Positions 1 through 9,698 are shown, counted from the stretch's first letter. The stretch is 64,000 nt of DNA from Planotetraspora kaengkrachanensis (GCF_016862895.1 NZ_BONV01000028.1:1-64000), one strand, 5' to 3'. The notes: generated by a model from the letters alone, not told the origin. Made by a program: numbers and translations.

Positions 1-297
1 GCCCGAACCCTGGAATCCGCTAAAGATTCCGACCACCCCGTCTCCGGGGCAACCCGCTCATACTACCTGACATCCGAATTACCACCGAACGCTCGGCAGC
101 ATCCCGAAACCGGGCTGAATGAGTGGGGTTAGCGAGAAACGTAGCGCGCGATTCTCTGCGAAGAGGGGAGGCGCGCCGTGTTTTCCGCGTACATGAAGAT
201 TAGCACCCCCGAAGGGGTGCTGATGACAACTTCCGCAACTTGTGGATCCTTCCCCGCCCTGCGTCACCCAAACCTCGGGCGTTCGGGCGGGGAACAC
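1..297. other. Non-coding stretch downstream of valS
   Basis: No convincing gene is visible. A small dyad (GGAATC at 12-17, GATTCC at 25-30) and a perfect hairpin at 202-221 are the only structures seen. In streptomycetes folC usually follows valS on the same strand; nothing here looks like the start of FolC, so folC is either beyond the window edge or absent at this locus. Confidence 0.5.
202..221 (-). terminator. Hairpin after valS, likely terminator
   Basis: AGCACCCC (202-209) and GGGGTGCT (214-221) form a perfect 8-bp stem with a CGAA loop about 80 bases past the valS stop. There is no T tract on the minus strand, so this would be an actinobacterial hairpin without a U tail, or a processing site. 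Confidence 0.45.
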
Positions 298-2877
298 CTA
301 GGCCGGCAACGCGGCCAGGTGAGCCTCCAGTCGCGCGATGTCCTCCTCCGCCTGTGCTGCCCTGCCCCTGACCTTGGCGACCACGTCATCGGGCGCCTTG
401 GCCATGAACTGCTCGTTGTTGAGCTTCCCGGTGACCTGCGCGTGCTCCTTGCGAGCCACGGCCAGGTCCTTCTCGAGCCGCTTACGCTCGGCCGCGACGT
501 CGATGGCACCCGCGGTGTCGATCTCCACGGCGACGGAGCCCACAGTGAGTCGCGCCGTCGGGGCGAAGGCGTCCGAGGCGGCGTCCAGTCTCAACAGCGT
601 CCGGATCGCCCCTTCGTGCGCGGCGAGAGCCGTACCGGTCAGGGACAGCCGTGCGGCGACCCGCTGACCCGGCTTCAGCCCCTGGTCGGATCGGAACCGC
701 CGGACCTCGGTCACCAACTCCTGGAGGGAGGCCAGCTCCCGCTCAGCATCCGGGTCGATCAGCTCCTGTGCCACGGCCGGCCATGGGGCCACCGCGAGGG
801 AGTCTCCTCCCGTCAGTGCACGCCACAGCTCCTCCGTCACGAACGGAACGAACGGATGCAGCAGGCGCAGCACCGAATCGAAGACGTGCCCGAGAACCCG
901 CCTGGTGTTCTCGGCGACCTGCCCGCCCTGGGCGATCTGGACCTTGGCCAGCTCGACGTACCAGTCGCAGACCTCGTCCCAGGCGAAGTGGTAGAGCGAG
1001 TCGGAGATCTTCGCGAACTCGAAGTCCTCGTAGGCCGCGTCGACGGACGCGACGACCGCCTGGAGCCGGGAGAGGATCCACCGGTCGGCCGCCGTCAGGT
1101 CCGACGGCACACCTTCCGAGACGGCGCCGTTCATCAGCGCGAAGCGAGTGGCGTTCCAGATCTTGTTGCAGAAGTTGCGCGACCCGGCCGCCCAGTCCTC
1201 GCTGATGGCCACGTCCGAGCCGGGGTTGGCACCCCGGAGCAGGGTGAACCGTGTGGCGTCCGCACCGTAGCGCTCGATCCAGTCCAGCGGGTCGACGACG
1301 TTGCCGAACGACTTCGACATCTTCTTGCCGAACTGGTCACGCACCATGCCGTGCAGCGCCACCGTGCGGAACGGCGGTTCCCCGTCCATGGCGTACAGGC
1401 CGAACATCATCATCCGGGCGACCCAGAAGAAGAGGATGTCGTATCCCGTGACCAGAACGCTCGTCGGGTAGAACCGCGCCAGATCGGGCGTCGCCTCCGG
1501 CCAGCCGAGTGTCGAGAAGGGCCACAGGCCCGAGGAGAACCAGGTGTCCAGGACGTCCGGGTCCTGCTCCCAGCCGGCGGGCGGCTCCTCGTCGGGTCCG
1601 ACGCACACGATCTCGCCGTCCGGGCCGTACCAGACCGGGATGCGGTGGCCCCACCACAGCTGCCGCGAGATGCACCAGTCGTGCATGTCGTCGACCCAGT
1701 CGAAGTAGCGCTTGGCCAGCTCCGGCGGGTGGATCCGCGTGCGGCCGTCCCGCACCGCGTCACCGGCCGCCTTGGCGAGCGGCGAGACGTTGACGAACCA
1801 CTGCAGGGACAGCCGCGGTTCGACCACGGTCTTGCACCGGGAGCAGTGACCGACCGAGTGGACGTAGGGGCGCTTCTCGGCGACGATCCGGCCCTGCTGC
1901 CGCAGCGCCGCCACGACGGCCGGACGCGCCTCGAACCGGTCGAGCCCGAGGAACGGGCCGTGGGCCGTGATGATCCCGCGCTCATCCATGATCACGAGCG
2001 ACTCCAGCGAATGCCGGCGCCCGATCTCGAAGTCGTTCGGGTCGTGGGCGGGCGTCACCTTCACCGCGCCGGTGCCGAAGGAGGGGTCGACGTGCTCGTC
2101 GGCCACGATCGGGATCCGCCGGCCGGTGAGCGGGACCTCCACCAACTGGCCGATCATGTGGGCGTACCGCTCGTCGGAGGGGTGGACCGCCACGGCCGTG
2201 TCGCCGAGCATGGTCTCTGCCCGGGTGGTGGCCACGACGATCTCGACGTCGCCCTCGCCGTACCGGATCGAGACGAGCTCGCCGTCGTCGTCGCTGTGCT
2301 CGACCTCGATGTCGGACAGCGCCGTCAGGCATCGCGGGCACCAGTTGATGATCCGCTCGGCCCGATAGATCAGGCCGTCGTCGAAGAGACGCTTGAAGAT
2401 CGTCTGAACGGCCCGGGAAAGCCCCTCGTCCATCGTGAAACGCTCGCGCGACCAGTCCACGCCGTCGCCGAGCTTCTTCATCTGGCCGAGGATCCGGCCG
2501 CCCGACTCCTCTTTCCACTGCCAGACGCGCTCGACGAAGGCCTCGCGCCCGAAGTCGTGGCGGGACAGGCCCTCCTTGGCGATCTCCCGCTCCACGACGT
2601 TCTGCGTGGCGATGCCCGCGTGGTCCATGCCGGGGAGCCACAGCGTCTCCTGGCCGCGCATGCGGGCCCGGCGAGTGAGCGCGTCCTGGATGGAGTGGTC
2701 GAGCGCGTGTCCGACGTGCAGAGAACCCGTCACGTTCGGCGGGGGCAGCACGATGCTGTACGGCTCACGCCCGCTGCCCGGGTCAGGGGTGAAGTAGCCC
2801 TCCGATACCCAGCGCTCGTAATTGCGGGTCTCGACATCGGCGGGCGCGTACTGGGTAGGCAGCTCAGGCGTCGTCAT
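298..2877 (-). CDS. valS: Valyl-tRNA synthetase
   Basis: Charges tRNA-Val with valine in the cytosol and edits misacylated threonine. The 859-residue protein has the class I signatures HVGH (in [11 protein letters not shown]) near the N terminus and KMSKS (in [11 protein letters not shown]) after the middle, then an anticodon-binding region and a C-terminal coiled coil, as in bacterial ValRS of this size. The start is the ATG at 2877 (MTTPELP); an in-frame ATG nine codons upstream is less likely. No good ribosome binding site precedes it, but TAGAAT lies eight bases upstream, so a leaderless transcript is possible. It follows clpX on the same strand with a 74-base gap. Confidence 0.96.
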   Translation of the reverse strand: MTTPELPTQYAPADVETRNYERWVSEGYFTPDPGSGREPYSIVLPPPNVTGSLHVGHALDHSIQDALTRRARMRGQETLWLPGMDHAGIATQNVVEREIAKEGLSRHDFGREAFVERVWQWKEESGGRILGQMKKLGDGVDWSRERFTMDEGLSRAVQTIFKRLFDDGLIYRAERIINWCPRCLTALSDIEVEHSDDDGELVSIRYGEGDVEIVVATTRAETMLGDTAVAVHPSDERYAHMIGQLVEVPLTGRRIPIVADEHVDPSFGTGAVKVTPAHDPNDFEIGRRHSLESLVIMDERGIITAHGPFLGLDRFEARPAVVAALRQQGRIVAEKRPYVHSVGHCSRCKTVVEPRLSLQWFVNVSPLAKAAGDAVRDGRTRIHPPELAKRYFDWVDDMHDWCISRQLWWGHRIPVWYGPDGEIVCVGPDEEPPAGWEQDPDVLDTWFSSGLWPFSTLGWPEATPDLARFYPTSVLVTGYDILFFWVARMMMFGLYAMDGEPPFRTVALHGMVRDQFGKKMSKSFGNVVDPLDWIERYGADATRFTLLRGANPGSDVAISEDWAAGSRNFCNKIWNATRFALMNGAVSEGVPSDLTAADRWILSRLQAVVASVDAAYEDFEFAKISDSLYHFAWDEVCDWYVELAKVQIAQGGQVAENTRRVLGHVFDSVLRLLHPFVPFVTEELWRALTGGDSLAVAPWPAVAQELIDPDAERELASLQELVTEVRRFRSDQGLKPGQRVAARLSLTGTALAAHEGAIRTLLRLDAASDAFAPTARLTVGSVAVEIDTAGAIDVAAERKRLEKDLAVARKEHAQVTGKLNNEQFMAKAPDDVVAKVRGRAAQAEEDIARLEAHLAALPA

Positions 2878-2951
2878 GATGGCCAATTCTAGGGACGTCG
2901 GCACGCCTCACGTGCCGACCGATTGGGTGAAGCGCCAGAGGCCGCCTGGTG

Positions 2952-4235
2952 TCAGGCCGACTTCTCGCGCGGGGTGCGCTGCTGCTTGACCTGGAGTTGG
3001 TCGCGCGGCACCAGGGTCGGATTGACGTGCTCGAGCACGGCCTCCCGGGTGATCACTACTCGGGCCACGTCCTGCCGCGAGGGCACCTCGTACATCACCG
3101 AGAGGAGGACCTCCTCCAGGATGGCGCGCAGACCCCGGGCGCCGGTGCCGCGAAGGATGGCCTGGTCGGCGATCGCCTCCAGGGCGTCGTCGGTGAACTC
3201 GAGCTCGACGTTGTCCAGCTCGAACAGCCGCCGGTACTGCTTCACGAGCGCGTTGCGCGGCTCGGTCAGGATCTGGATCAGCGCTTCCCTGTCGAGGTTG
3301 TGCACCGACGTGATCACGGGAAGCCGGCCGACGAACTCCGGAATCATGCCGAACTTCAGCAGGTCCTCGGGCATGACGTCGGAGAAGATGTCCGAGGTGT
3401 CGAGCTCTTCCTTGGAGTGGATGATGGCGTTGAAGCCGATCCCCTTCTTGCCGATCCTCGACTCGATGATCTTCTCGAGGCCCGCGAACGCACCACCACA
3501 GATGAACAGCACGTTGGTGGTGTCGATCTGGATGAACTCCTGGTGCGGGTGCTTGCGGCCGCCCTGCGGCGGCACACTCGCCGTCGTCCCCTCGAGGATC
3601 TTCAGCAGTGCCTGCTGGACGCCCTCGCCGGACACGTCCCGGGTGATCGACGGGTTCTCGCTCTTGCGAGCGATCTTGTCGACCTCGTCGATGTAGATGA
3701 TCCCGGTCTCGGCCTTCTTGACGTCGTAGTCGGCGGCCTGGATCAGCTTGAGCAGGATGTTCTCGACGTCCTCGCCGACGTATCCCGCCTCGGTGAGGGC
3801 CGTGGCGTCGGCGATCGCGAACGGAACGTTCAGCATCTTCGCCAAGGTCTGCGCCAGGAGGGTCTTGCCGGAGCCGGTGGGGCCGAGCAGGAGGATGTTG
3901 GACTTGGCCAACTCCAGACCGTCGTCGCGGCCGCGCTCCCCGGACTGCACGCGCTTGTAGTGGTTGTACACCGCCACCGAGAGCGCCTTCTTCGCCTGGT
4001 CCTGACCGATGACGTAGGCGTCGAGGAACTCGTAGATCTCCCGGGGCTTGGGGAGGTTGTCCCACTTGAGCTCGGAGGACTCGGAGAGCTCCTCCTCGAT
4101 GATCTCGTTGCAGAGATCGATGCACTCATCGCAGATGTAGACGCCTGGTCCGGCGATGAGCTTCTTGACCTGCTTCTGGCTCTTGCCACAGAACGAGCAC
4201 TTCAGCAGGTCTCCCCCGTCGCCGATGCGTGCCAC
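2952..4235 (-). CDS. clpX: ATP-dependent Clp protease, ATPase subunit ClpX
   Basis: AAA+ unfoldase that feeds tagged substrates into the ClpP1P2 peptidase. The 427-residue protein has an N-terminal C4 zinc-binding domain (Cys13, 16, 35, 38), Walker A GPTGSGKT at 118-125, Walker B with IDEVDK near 182-187, and an IGF loop (KKGIGF) for docking on ClpP. The start is GTG at 4235, preceded by AAAGGAG. It lies 194 bases downstream of clpP2 on the same strand, the usual actinobacterial order. Nothing is unusual. Confidence 0.97.
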   Translation of the reverse strand: MARIGDGGDLLKCSFCGKSQKQVKKLIAGPGVYICDECIDLCNEIIEEELSESSELKWDNLPKPREIYEFLDAYVIGQDQAKKALSVAVYNHYKRVQSGERGRDDGLELAKSNILLLGPTGSGKTLLAQTLAKMLNVPFAIADATALTEAGYVGEDVENILLKLIQAADYDVKKAETGIIYIDEVDKIARKSENPSITRDVSGEGVQQALLKILEGTTASVPPQGGRKHPHQEFIQIDTTNVLFICGGAFAGLEKIIESRIGKKGIGFNAIIHSKEELDTSDIFSDVMPEDLLKFGMIPEFVGRLPVITSVHNLDREALIQILTEPRNALVKQYRRLFELDNVELEFTDDALEAIADQAILRGTGARGLRAILEEVLLSVMYEVPSRQDVARVVITREAVLEHVNPTLVPRDQLQVKQQRTPREKSA

Positions 4236-4429
4236 CCCAGATACTCCTTTGCGTGGGACCGCCCTGCCGCCGCGGTCGCTACCGTCCGCGCCTCGACTCG
4301 TGCTCCGGCGCGAAAACGTCTTCCCGCTCAGGTTTCGACGTTACCGTCTTCTGAGCCCTCAGTGAGCCCCCTAGCGGTGAGTCGCACCGGAAGGTGCCGA
4401 ATTGGGCACCATCCGGTGCGTCAACCTTC

Positions 4430-5092
4430 TCAGGAAGCGATCGCCGCAGCGCGCTTCTTCCGCGACGGGATGATGTCGTCCACCAGCCCGTACGCCTTCG
4501 CCTCAGCGGCGCTGAGAATCTTGTCCCGCTCGATGTCCTTGCGGACCTCGTCGGGCGCCTTACCCGAGTGCTTGGCCACGATCTCCTCGAGGAGGGACCG
4601 CATGCGCAGGATCTCACGGGCCTGGATCTCGATGTCGCTTCCCTGGCCGCCGCCCTCGGTGGAGGGCTGGTGGATCAGGACGCGAGCGTTCGGCAGCGCG
4701 AAGCGCTTGCCCGGGGTTCCGCCGGCCAGCAGGACCGCGGCGGCGGAGGCCGCCTGGCCCAGGCAGACCGTCTGGATCTCCGGACGGACGAACTGCATCG
4801 TGTCGTAGATCGCCGTCATGGCGGTGAACGACCCGCCGGGCGAGTTGATGTAGATGTTGATGTCGCGGTCGGGGTCGAGCGACTCCAGCGTCAGCAACTG
4901 AGCCATGACGTCGTTCGCCGACGCGTCGTCGATCTGCACGCCGAGGAAGATGATGCGGTCCTCGAACAGCTTGTTGTAGGGGTTCATCTCCTTCACGCCG
5001 TACGAGGTGCGCTCGACGAAGGAAGGCAGAACATAGCGGCCGTTGATGTCTCCCGGCCTGATCAGCTCACTCACTTGGGAAGCTCCACTCAT
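4430..5092 (-). CDS. clpP2: ATP-dependent Clp protease proteolytic subunit 2
   Basis: Serine peptidase subunit of the hetero-tetradecameric ClpP1P2 core. The 220-residue protein has the nucleophile Ser116 in GQAASAAA, His141 in ARVLIHQP and a C-terminal acidic site near [11 protein letters not shown]. Compared with ClpP1 it has a longer N-terminal extension, as expected for the second paralog. The ATG at 5092 overlaps the clpP1 stop in an ATGA tetranucleotide, which indicates translational coupling and equal output of the two subunits. Confidence 0.95.
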   Translation of the reverse strand: MSGASQVSELIRPGDINGRYVLPSFVERTSYGVKEMNPYNKLFEDRIIFLGVQIDDASANDVMAQLLTLESLDPDRDINIYINSPGGSFTAMTAIYDTMQFVRPEIQTVCLGQAASAAAVLLAGGTPGKRFALPNARVLIHQPSTEGGGQGSDIEIQAREILRMRSLLEEIVAKHSGKAPDEVRKDIERDKILSAAEAKAYGLVDDIIPSRKKRAAAIAS

Positions 5093-5733
5093 GAGACGGC
5101 GCCCTCGGAGGGCACCTGCCGGGCGCTGCGCACGACGTGATCGATGAAGCCGTAGTCCTTGGCCTCCTCGGCCGTGAACCAGCGGTCGCGGTCGGAGTCG
5201 CGCTCGATCTGGTCGAGCGGCTGGCCCGTGTGGAACGCGATGCGCTCCGCCAGGGTCTTCTTCACGTACAGCATCTGCTCGGCCTGGATCGCGATGTCGG
5301 CCGCGGTACCACCGATACCACCCGACGGCTGGTGCATCATGATCCGTGCGTTCGGCAGCGCGTACCGCTTGCCGGGGGCACCGGCGCAGAGCAGGAACTG
5401 CCCCATCGACGCGGCCAGGCCCATAGCGACCGTGCACACGTCGTTCGGTACGTACTCCATCATGTCGTAAATCGCCATGCCGGACGTCACCGAGCCGCCC
5501 GGGGAGTTGATGTAGAGCCAGATGTCCCTGTTGGGGTCATCAGCGGCCAGAAGAAGCAACTCAGCACACAGGCGGTTGGCCACCTCATCGGAGACCTGGG
5601 TGCCGAGGACCACGATGCGCTCTCGCAGCAGCCGCTGGTAGAGCTGGTCCTCAAGGCGGAACGAGCCGTCCTCGCGGCCACGCGCCTCGAAGCCGGAGGT
5701 GGCGTGCGGGAAGAAGGTCGGCGGGCTGGTCAC
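5089..5733 (-). CDS. clpP1: ATP-dependent Clp protease proteolytic subunit 1
   Basis: First serine peptidase subunit of the ClpP1P2 core. The 214-residue protein carries Ser109 in GLAASMGQ, His134 in [10 protein letters not shown] and an Asp in the SDRDRWF region, the normal ClpP triad. The start is GTG at 5733, chosen because GGAAGG sits seven bases upstream and because in-frame ATGs further upstream would add a non-ClpP extension. It is the first gene of the clpP1-clpP2 pair. A ClgR-type box about 90 bases upstream suggests stress-induced control. Confidence 0.95.
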   Translation of the reverse strand: MTSPPTFFPHATSGFEARGREDGSFRLEDQLYQRLLRERIVVLGTQVSDEVANRLCAELLLLAADDPNRDIWLYINSPGGSVTSGMAIYDMMEYVPNDVCTVAMGLAASMGQFLLCAGAPGKRYALPNARIMMHQPSGGIGGTAADIAIQAEQMLYVKKTLAERIAFHTGQPLDQIERDSDRDRWFTAEEAKDYGFIDHVVRSARQVPSEGAVS

Positions 5734-5780
5734 AGCGTCACCTTCCGATGCGTCGTAATCGATTGGCTTTGCTTGTGACC

Positions 5781-5794
5781 TTAACGCGCGCCGC
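5781..5794 (-). promoter_or_regulatory. 14-bp element shared by clpP1 and tig leaders (copy 1)
   Basis: TTAACGCGCGCCGC on the plus strand recurs exactly at 7512-7525, in both cases 48-65 bases upstream of the GTG start of a minus-strand chaperone or protease gene. Read in gene direction it is GCGGCGCGCGTTAA, which could be a shared promoter -10 region or an operator. Function is inferred from position only. Confidence 0.4.
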
Positions 5795-5821
5795 AGACAG
5801 GTCATGCCTCCTCGACGGGCT

Positions 5822-5835
5822 GTTCGCTGACGGCG
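5822..5835 (-). promoter_or_regulatory. Candidate ClgR operator upstream of clpP1
   Basis: GTTCGC (5822-5827), five bases, GCG (5833-5835) matches the Streptomyces ClgR motif GTTCGC-N5-GCG, and the core also fits the corynebacterial form CGCYNANRGCG. It lies 89 bases upstream of the clpP1 start. ClgR is an XRE-type activator of clp genes; its gene is not in this window. Confidence 0.6.
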
Positions 5836-5992
5836 CATGCTCACCGCGTGGATCACCCGCCGTCCGCCCAGCCCGCGACGGCCCGGGGATCGGGCGGAAC
5901 CGGGACATCGGGGACACCCGTTCCGCGGTTCGTACGGCAAAGCCGTGGCTGCCCCGTACCCCGAGGAATTTGCGGGGATTTTGACCCGGCAA

Positions 5993-6028
5993 GGGAAAAC
6001 CCCCGGGGCACCGAGGTGCGCCGGGGGT
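5993..6028 (-). terminator. Intrinsic terminator of tig
   Basis: ACCCCCGG (5999-6006) pairs with CCGGGGGT (6021-6028), with a further inner stem (GCAC near 6008 with GTGC near 6016). On the minus strand the stem is followed by GTTTTCCC. It lies 43 bases past the tig stop and separates tig from clpP1. Confidence 0.8.
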
Positions 6029-6070
6029 CGTGACCCGTTCGTGGGGCTGACGCCCCGCGGAGGCCGGTGA

Positions 6071-7447
6071 TCAGGCCTCCGCCTGCTCCTCGTCCTCCGC
6101 GGCCTGGGCCTTGGCCTGGTCCGCGTCGAGCTCGGCGTAGATGGCCTTGAGGTCGACCGCGTTGCCCTCGGCGTCGGTTACCTTGGCGGCGTCCCCGACC
6201 ACGGTCTTGGCCTTGTCCCTGACGATCTCCATCATGGCCAGCGTGAGCTGGTCGTTGTCGGCCAGGTGCTGAGCCAGCGTGTTCGGGGCGACGCCCAGCT
6301 GCATGGCGCGGCGGACGACGAAGTCGGTGAGCTCCTGCTCGTTGACGTTGATGTCCTCGGCCTTGACGATCTTGTCGAGGACGAACCCGGTCTTCAGCGC
6401 CTTGGCCGACGTCTCCTCGAACTCCGCGAACTGGTCGTCCTCGGTCGTCTGGTAGAGCCGGAAGTACGCCTCGCGGCTGAGACCGCTGTCGGCGATCTGG
6501 TGCTCGAGGTTGTGCTTGCGGGCGTCGATCTCCGCCTTGAGCGCGCTGTCGGGCAGCGGGATGTCGATCTGGTCGAGCAGCCCCTCGAGGGCCTTGTCGC
6601 GGGCCTGCATGACCTGCTCGATGAGCTTGTTGCGGCGGGCCTGCTCGCGGATGCTGTCCTTCAGCTCGTCCAGCGTGTCGAACTCGCTGGCAAGCTGGGC
6701 GAACTCGTCGTCCAGCTCGGGCAGGACCTTCTCCTTGACCGACTTGACGTTGATGATCACGTCGGCCTCCTCGCCGGCGTTCTCACCGCCGACCAGGGTG
6801 GTGCGGAAGGTCTTCTCGTCGCCGGCGGCCATGCCCTCGAGGGCGTCGTCGAGGCCCTGGAGCACCGAGCCCGCGCCCACCTCGTAGGAGACGTCCGCGG
6901 CCTGCTGCTCGTCGAGGTTCCTGCCGTCGATCTCGGCGCGCAGGTCCATCACGACGTAGTCGCCGCTGCCCGCGGCCCGCTCGACGCCGGTCAGCGTGGC
7001 GAAGCGCTGGCGGAGCGCGTCGAGCTGGGTGTCGATGTCCTCGTCGGTCACCGCGACGGCGTCGACGACGATCTCGAGCCCCTCGTAGTTCGGGACGTCG
7101 AAGTTCGGGCGCACGTCGACCTCGGCGGTGAACTCGACCTGCTCGCCGTCCTCGATCTTCGTGACTTCGATCTCGGGCTGCGCCACCGGGAAGACGTCGC
7201 TCTCGTCGACGGCCTGGCCGTACAGCTTGGGCAGGGCGTCGTTCAGGGTCTCCTCGAGAACCACCGCGCGGCCGAAGCGCTGCTCGATGATCCGGGCCGG
7301 CACCTTGCCGGGGCGGAAGCCGGGCACGCGGACCTGCTGCGCGACCTTCTTGTAGGCGGCCTGCAGGCTCGGCTCGAGCTCCTTGAACGGCACCTCTACG
7401 GTGAGCTTGACCCGAGTAGGGCTGAGCTCCTCGACAGCGGTCTTCAC
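6071..7447 (-). CDS. tig: Trigger factor, ribosome-associated chaperone
   Basis: Peptidyl-prolyl isomerase and holdase that binds at the ribosome exit tunnel and receives nascent chains. The 458-residue protein has the N-terminal ribosome-binding domain with the GFRPGKVPARI signature (near residue 45), a central FKBP-type domain and a helical C-terminal arm, ending in an acidic alanine-rich tail. The start is GTG at 7447, with AAGGAG eight bases upstream. It stands upstream of clpP1 on the same strand but has its own terminator, and it shares a 14-bp leader element with clpP1. Confidence 0.96.
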   Translation of the reverse strand: MKTAVEELSPTRVKLTVEVPFKELEPSLQAAYKKVAQQVRVPGFRPGKVPARIIEQRFGRAVVLEETLNDALPKLYGQAVDESDVFPVAQPEIEVTKIEDGEQVEFTAEVDVRPNFDVPNYEGLEIVVDAVAVTDEDIDTQLDALRQRFATLTGVERAAGSGDYVVMDLRAEIDGRNLDEQQAADVSYEVGAGSVLQGLDDALEGMAAGDEKTFRTTLVGGENAGEEADVIINVKSVKEKVLPELDDEFAQLASEFDTLDELKDSIREQARRNKLIEQVMQARDKALEGLLDQIDIPLPDSALKAEIDARKHNLEHQIADSGLSREAYFRLYQTTEDDQFAEFEETSAKALKTGFVLDKIVKAEDINVNEQELTDFVVRRAMQLGVAPNTLAQHLADNDQLTLAMMEIVRDKAKTVVGDAAKVTDAEGNAVDLKAIYAELDADQAKAQAAEDEEQAEA

Positions 7448-7511
7448 GGGGTGGTCTCCTTGATCCAGCATCTGGTGATCGCGGGCGCGTCGTGCACGGC
7501 AACCGCGGCAC

Positions 7512-7525
7512 TTAACGCGCGCCGC
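7512..7525 (-). promoter_or_regulatory. 14-bp element shared by clpP1 and tig leaders (copy 2)
   Basis: Exact second copy of TTAACGCGCGCCGC, 65 bases upstream of the tig start; see the copy at 5781-5794. Confidence 0.4.
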
Positions 7526-7646
7526 GCCCACGTGAGCGGCACAGGAAAGCTCCGTCGCCATCGCGCACACCCTGGGCATGCTGCATTGTGGCGGCTGTCC
7601 AGCGCCAAGGGCAGTCTAGAACAGACATGTGCCCGTCAGCGACTGA

Positions 7647-8510
7647 TCAGAGATCCGTCATGATCTGCTGGAGCAGGTCCACTGTCTCCACAGGAGTCGT
7701 GCTGACCGCGCACAGCCGTTCCATGACCTCGCTGTAGCGGTCAACCTCATCGCGTTTGTCGAGATAGAGGGCGCTCGCGAGCTGCTCCACATAGACGATG
7801 TCGGGCAGTTCCGGGTCGCCGAACCTCAGGATGCTGAAGGCGCCGCCCTCCGCGGCGTGTCCTCCGTAGCTGAACGGCATGACCTGGATCGTGATGTTGG
7901 GCTGGTTCATCAGGTCGACGAGGTGCTGGATCTGTCCGCGCATGACCTCGACGCCGCCGATCGGCCGCCGCAGGGCCGCCTCGTCGATCACCGCCCAGAA
8001 CCTCGGGCTGTTGTCACCGTCGAGGACGCTCTGGCGCTCCAGCCGCAGGTCGACCCGCCGGGAGATCTCCTCGGGCGCCGCGCCCACGGCGCCCGCCGTG
8101 ATGACCGCCCGGGCGTACTCCTTGGTCTGCAGCAGGCCCGGGACGAACTGGACCTCATAGGTGCGGATGCGCTGCGCCGCTTCCTCCAGGCCGACGTAGG
8201 CCTGGAACCAGGAGGGCAACAGATCACTGAACCGGTGCCACCAGCCGGGCTCGTTGGCCTTCTCCACGAGGTCCATGACGACCGTCCGCGTCTCCTCGTC
8301 CTCCACTCCGTAGAGGCTGAGCAGGTCGGCCACGTCGCGTTCCTTGAACCCGACCCGGCCGAGCTCCATCCGGCTGATCTTGGATTCGGAACCGCGGATC
8401 GTCTGACCCGCCTCTTCTCGCGTGATGCCCTTGTTCTCGCGGAGCCTGCGAAGCTGCGAACCCAGGAGGATGCGGAGCGCCGTCGGGCCCGATCCAGGCT
8501 GGATCTGCAT
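7647..8510 (-). CDS. XRE-family regulator with DUF5753 domain
   Basis: DNA-binding regulator of the type abundant in actinomycetes (WhiJ-like), usually paired with a small DUF397 protein or an anti-sigma-type ATPase. The 287-residue protein has an N-terminal helix-turn-helix (LRRLRENKGITREEAGQ... SKISRMELGR, about residues 20-50) and a DUF5753 region from about residue 100, with the typical IRTYEVQFVPGLLQT and ITIQVMPF segments. The start is ATG 8510, with GGGAGG seven bases upstream. It is divergent from the ATPase gene at 8787, and the space between holds two palindromes, its probable operators. Confidence 0.9.
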   Translation of the reverse strand: MQIQPGSGPTALRILLGSQLRRLRENKGITREEAGQTIRGSESKISRMELGRVGFKERDVADLLSLYGVEDEETRTVVMDLVEKANEPGWWHRFSDLLPSWFQAYVGLEEAAQRIRTYEVQFVPGLLQTKEYARAVITAGAVGAAPEEISRRVDLRLERQSVLDGDNSPRFWAVIDEAALRRPIGGVEVMRGQIQHLVDLMNQPNITIQVMPFSYGGHAAEGGAFSILRFGDPELPDIVYVEQLASALYLDKRDEVDRYSEVMERLCAVSTTPVETVDLLQQIMTDL

Positions 8511-8652
8511 CACGGCGCCTCCCTCTCGACTCGGCCCTCTGCGTCCAAAGGGAAGTCCCGCACGACACCCCCAGCCCACACAGTGTCACCACTTCTGGCC
8601 ACGATGACAAGGTCTGATCTCCGTGTCCCATTTACTCGCCAGTACCTCCCGC

Positions 8653-8683
8653 ATGCATGTGCACACGTCAGCTGCACGTGCAT
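8653..8683. promoter_or_regulatory. Inverted repeat between divergent XRE and ATPase genes
   Basis: ATGCATGTGCA (8653-8663) and TGCACGTGCAT (8673-8683) are inverted with one mismatch in eleven. The arms share TGCAT/GTGCA with the second dyad at 8726-8751, so both may be bound by the same regulator. Confidence 0.45.
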
Positions 8684-8725
8684 TTGGGTCTTGCAGCGAC
8701 CCTCGTCAGTGATCCATGATGACTT

Positions 8726-8751
8726 GGTGCATATTGGGCCAAACATGCACC
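8726..8751. promoter_or_regulatory. Nested palindrome before the ATPase gene
   Basis: GGTGCAT (8726-8732) and ATGCACC (8745-8751) are perfect arms around an inner TTGG-G-CCAA dyad. The site is 35 bases upstream of the ATPase start, a position suited to an operator overlapping its promoter. Confidence 0.5.
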
Positions 8752-8786
8752 ATCCTCGGAACTGACCAGCGGGAGGTACGGGCAGC

Positions 8787-9266
8787 ATGCCGGAAACGCC
8801 CGAATCCGCCGGACAGTTGACCCGCGAAGTGGGCTTCGGCCGATTCATCAAGTCCGCGGCGGACTCCGAAACCACCACCTGCCTACTCCGGCCCCAGGCC
8901 GACTCGGTGAAGACCGCCAGGGACGTCACGAGGTCGACGCTCGCAGAATGGGGCTTCGGGGAGTTGAGCGACGACGCGGCCCTCGTCGTCTCCGAGCTCG
9001 TGACCAACGCGGTTCGTTACTCTCTGTATCCGGCGAGCAGGCCGGACGAGCACCCGATAACCCTGATGCTGGTGCACATCTCCCCCCACGTACTCCTCGC
9101 CGTATCGGACCCGAGCGACGAGGTCCCCTGTCCCAAGGAGCCCGACTTCATCTCGGAGAACGGCCGCGGGCTCTACATCGTCGAGACCTACAGCCAGGCC
9201 TGGGGCTGGGATGCGCTCGACCACGGGGGCAAGGCCGTCTGGGCCCTCTTCCGCGCCACCGACTGA
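8787..9266 (+). CDS. Anti-sigma-type ATP-binding protein (RsbW/SpoIIAB-like HATPase)
   Basis: GHKL-fold ATPase related to serine-kinase anti-sigma factors. The 159-residue protein has the N box VVSELVTNAVRYS (about residues 67-80), the loop ending in ENGRGLYIVE (G box) and a C-terminal WALF strand; it lacks extra domains. The start is ATG 8787, with GGGAGGT ten bases upstream. It is divergent from the DUF5753 regulator at 7647-8510; such XRE-ATPase pairs are common in actinomycetes and are linked to development, but the partner sigma factor or target is unknown here. Confidence 0.85.
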   Translation: MPETPESAGQLTREVGFGRFIKSAADSETTTCLLRPQADSVKTARDVTRSTLAEWGFGELSDDAALVVSELVTNAVRYSLYPASRPDEHPITLMLVHISPHVLLAVSDPSDEVPCPKEPDFISENGRGLYIVETYSQAWGWDALDHGGKAVWALFRATD

Positions 9267-9310
9267 TCCTCCCCTCCCCCGCGTGTGACGACTCCGCGTG
9301 CGGGATGAAG

Positions 9311-9328
9311 TATCTTCACATCAAGATA
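9311..9328. promoter_or_regulatory. Palindromic operator before the VOC gene
   Basis: TATCTT (9311-9316) and AAGATA (9323-9328) form a perfect dyad of the TATCTTSA..TSAAGATA kind seen at MarR-family operators. It ends 16 bases before the GTG start and so could block the promoter or ribosome binding. No MarR gene is nearby. Confidence 0.45.
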
Positions 9329-9344
9329 CAAGAGGGGTGTCCGC

Positions 9345-9698
9345 GTGCTGCACCACGTTCAGCTGGCTTGTCCCGCCGGGAGTGAACCGGCCCTCAGAGC
9401 CTTCTACGAGGGCGTCCTCGGCCTGGCCGAGATTCCCAAGCCTCCCGTGCTCGCCGCGCGCGGCGGTTGCTGGTTCCGCGGCCACGGCATCGAGCTCCAT
9501 CTGGGCGTCGAAGCAGACTTCCGTCCCGCGCGCAAAGCGCACCCCGGTCTCCTGGTCAGCGACATCGACAGCTGGGCCGAGCGGCTGCGCGAGGCCGGGT
9601 ACCCCGTCCGCTTCGACGACGACTTTCCAGGGATGCGCCGCTTCTACAGCGAGGACCCTCACGGCAATCGCCTGGAGTTCCTCGAACCGCTCCCCTGA
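9345..9698 (+). CDS. VOC-superfamily protein (glyoxalase/bleomycin resistance fold)
   Basis: A 117-residue single-module vicinal-oxygen-chelate protein. It begins LHHVQLACPAG, with one candidate metal His near residue 3, and ends with DPHGNRLEFLEPL, whose Glu is the usual second metal ligand; GCWFRGHGIELHLGVE lies in the middle. The substrate cannot be told; proteins of this size are commonly dioxygenases, lyases or drug-binding proteins. The start is GTG 9345, after AGAGGGG. A palindromic operator lies immediately upstream. Confidence 0.8.
   Translation: MLHHVQLACPAGSEPALRAFYEGVLGLAEIPKPPVLAARGGCWFRGHGIELHLGVEADFRPARKAHPGLLVSDIDSWAERLREAGYPVRFDDDFPGMRRFYSEDPHGNRLEFLEPLP

Noticed and set aside
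178-2892. 904-codon open frame on the plus strand over valS
   Set aside because: It is the antisense shadow of valS, caused by high third-position GC. The minus strand encodes a full ValRS with HVGH and KMSKS.
2949-4808. 619-codon plus-strand frame over clpX and clpP2
   Set aside because: It is the antisense shadow of two clear clp genes and has no recognisable domain.
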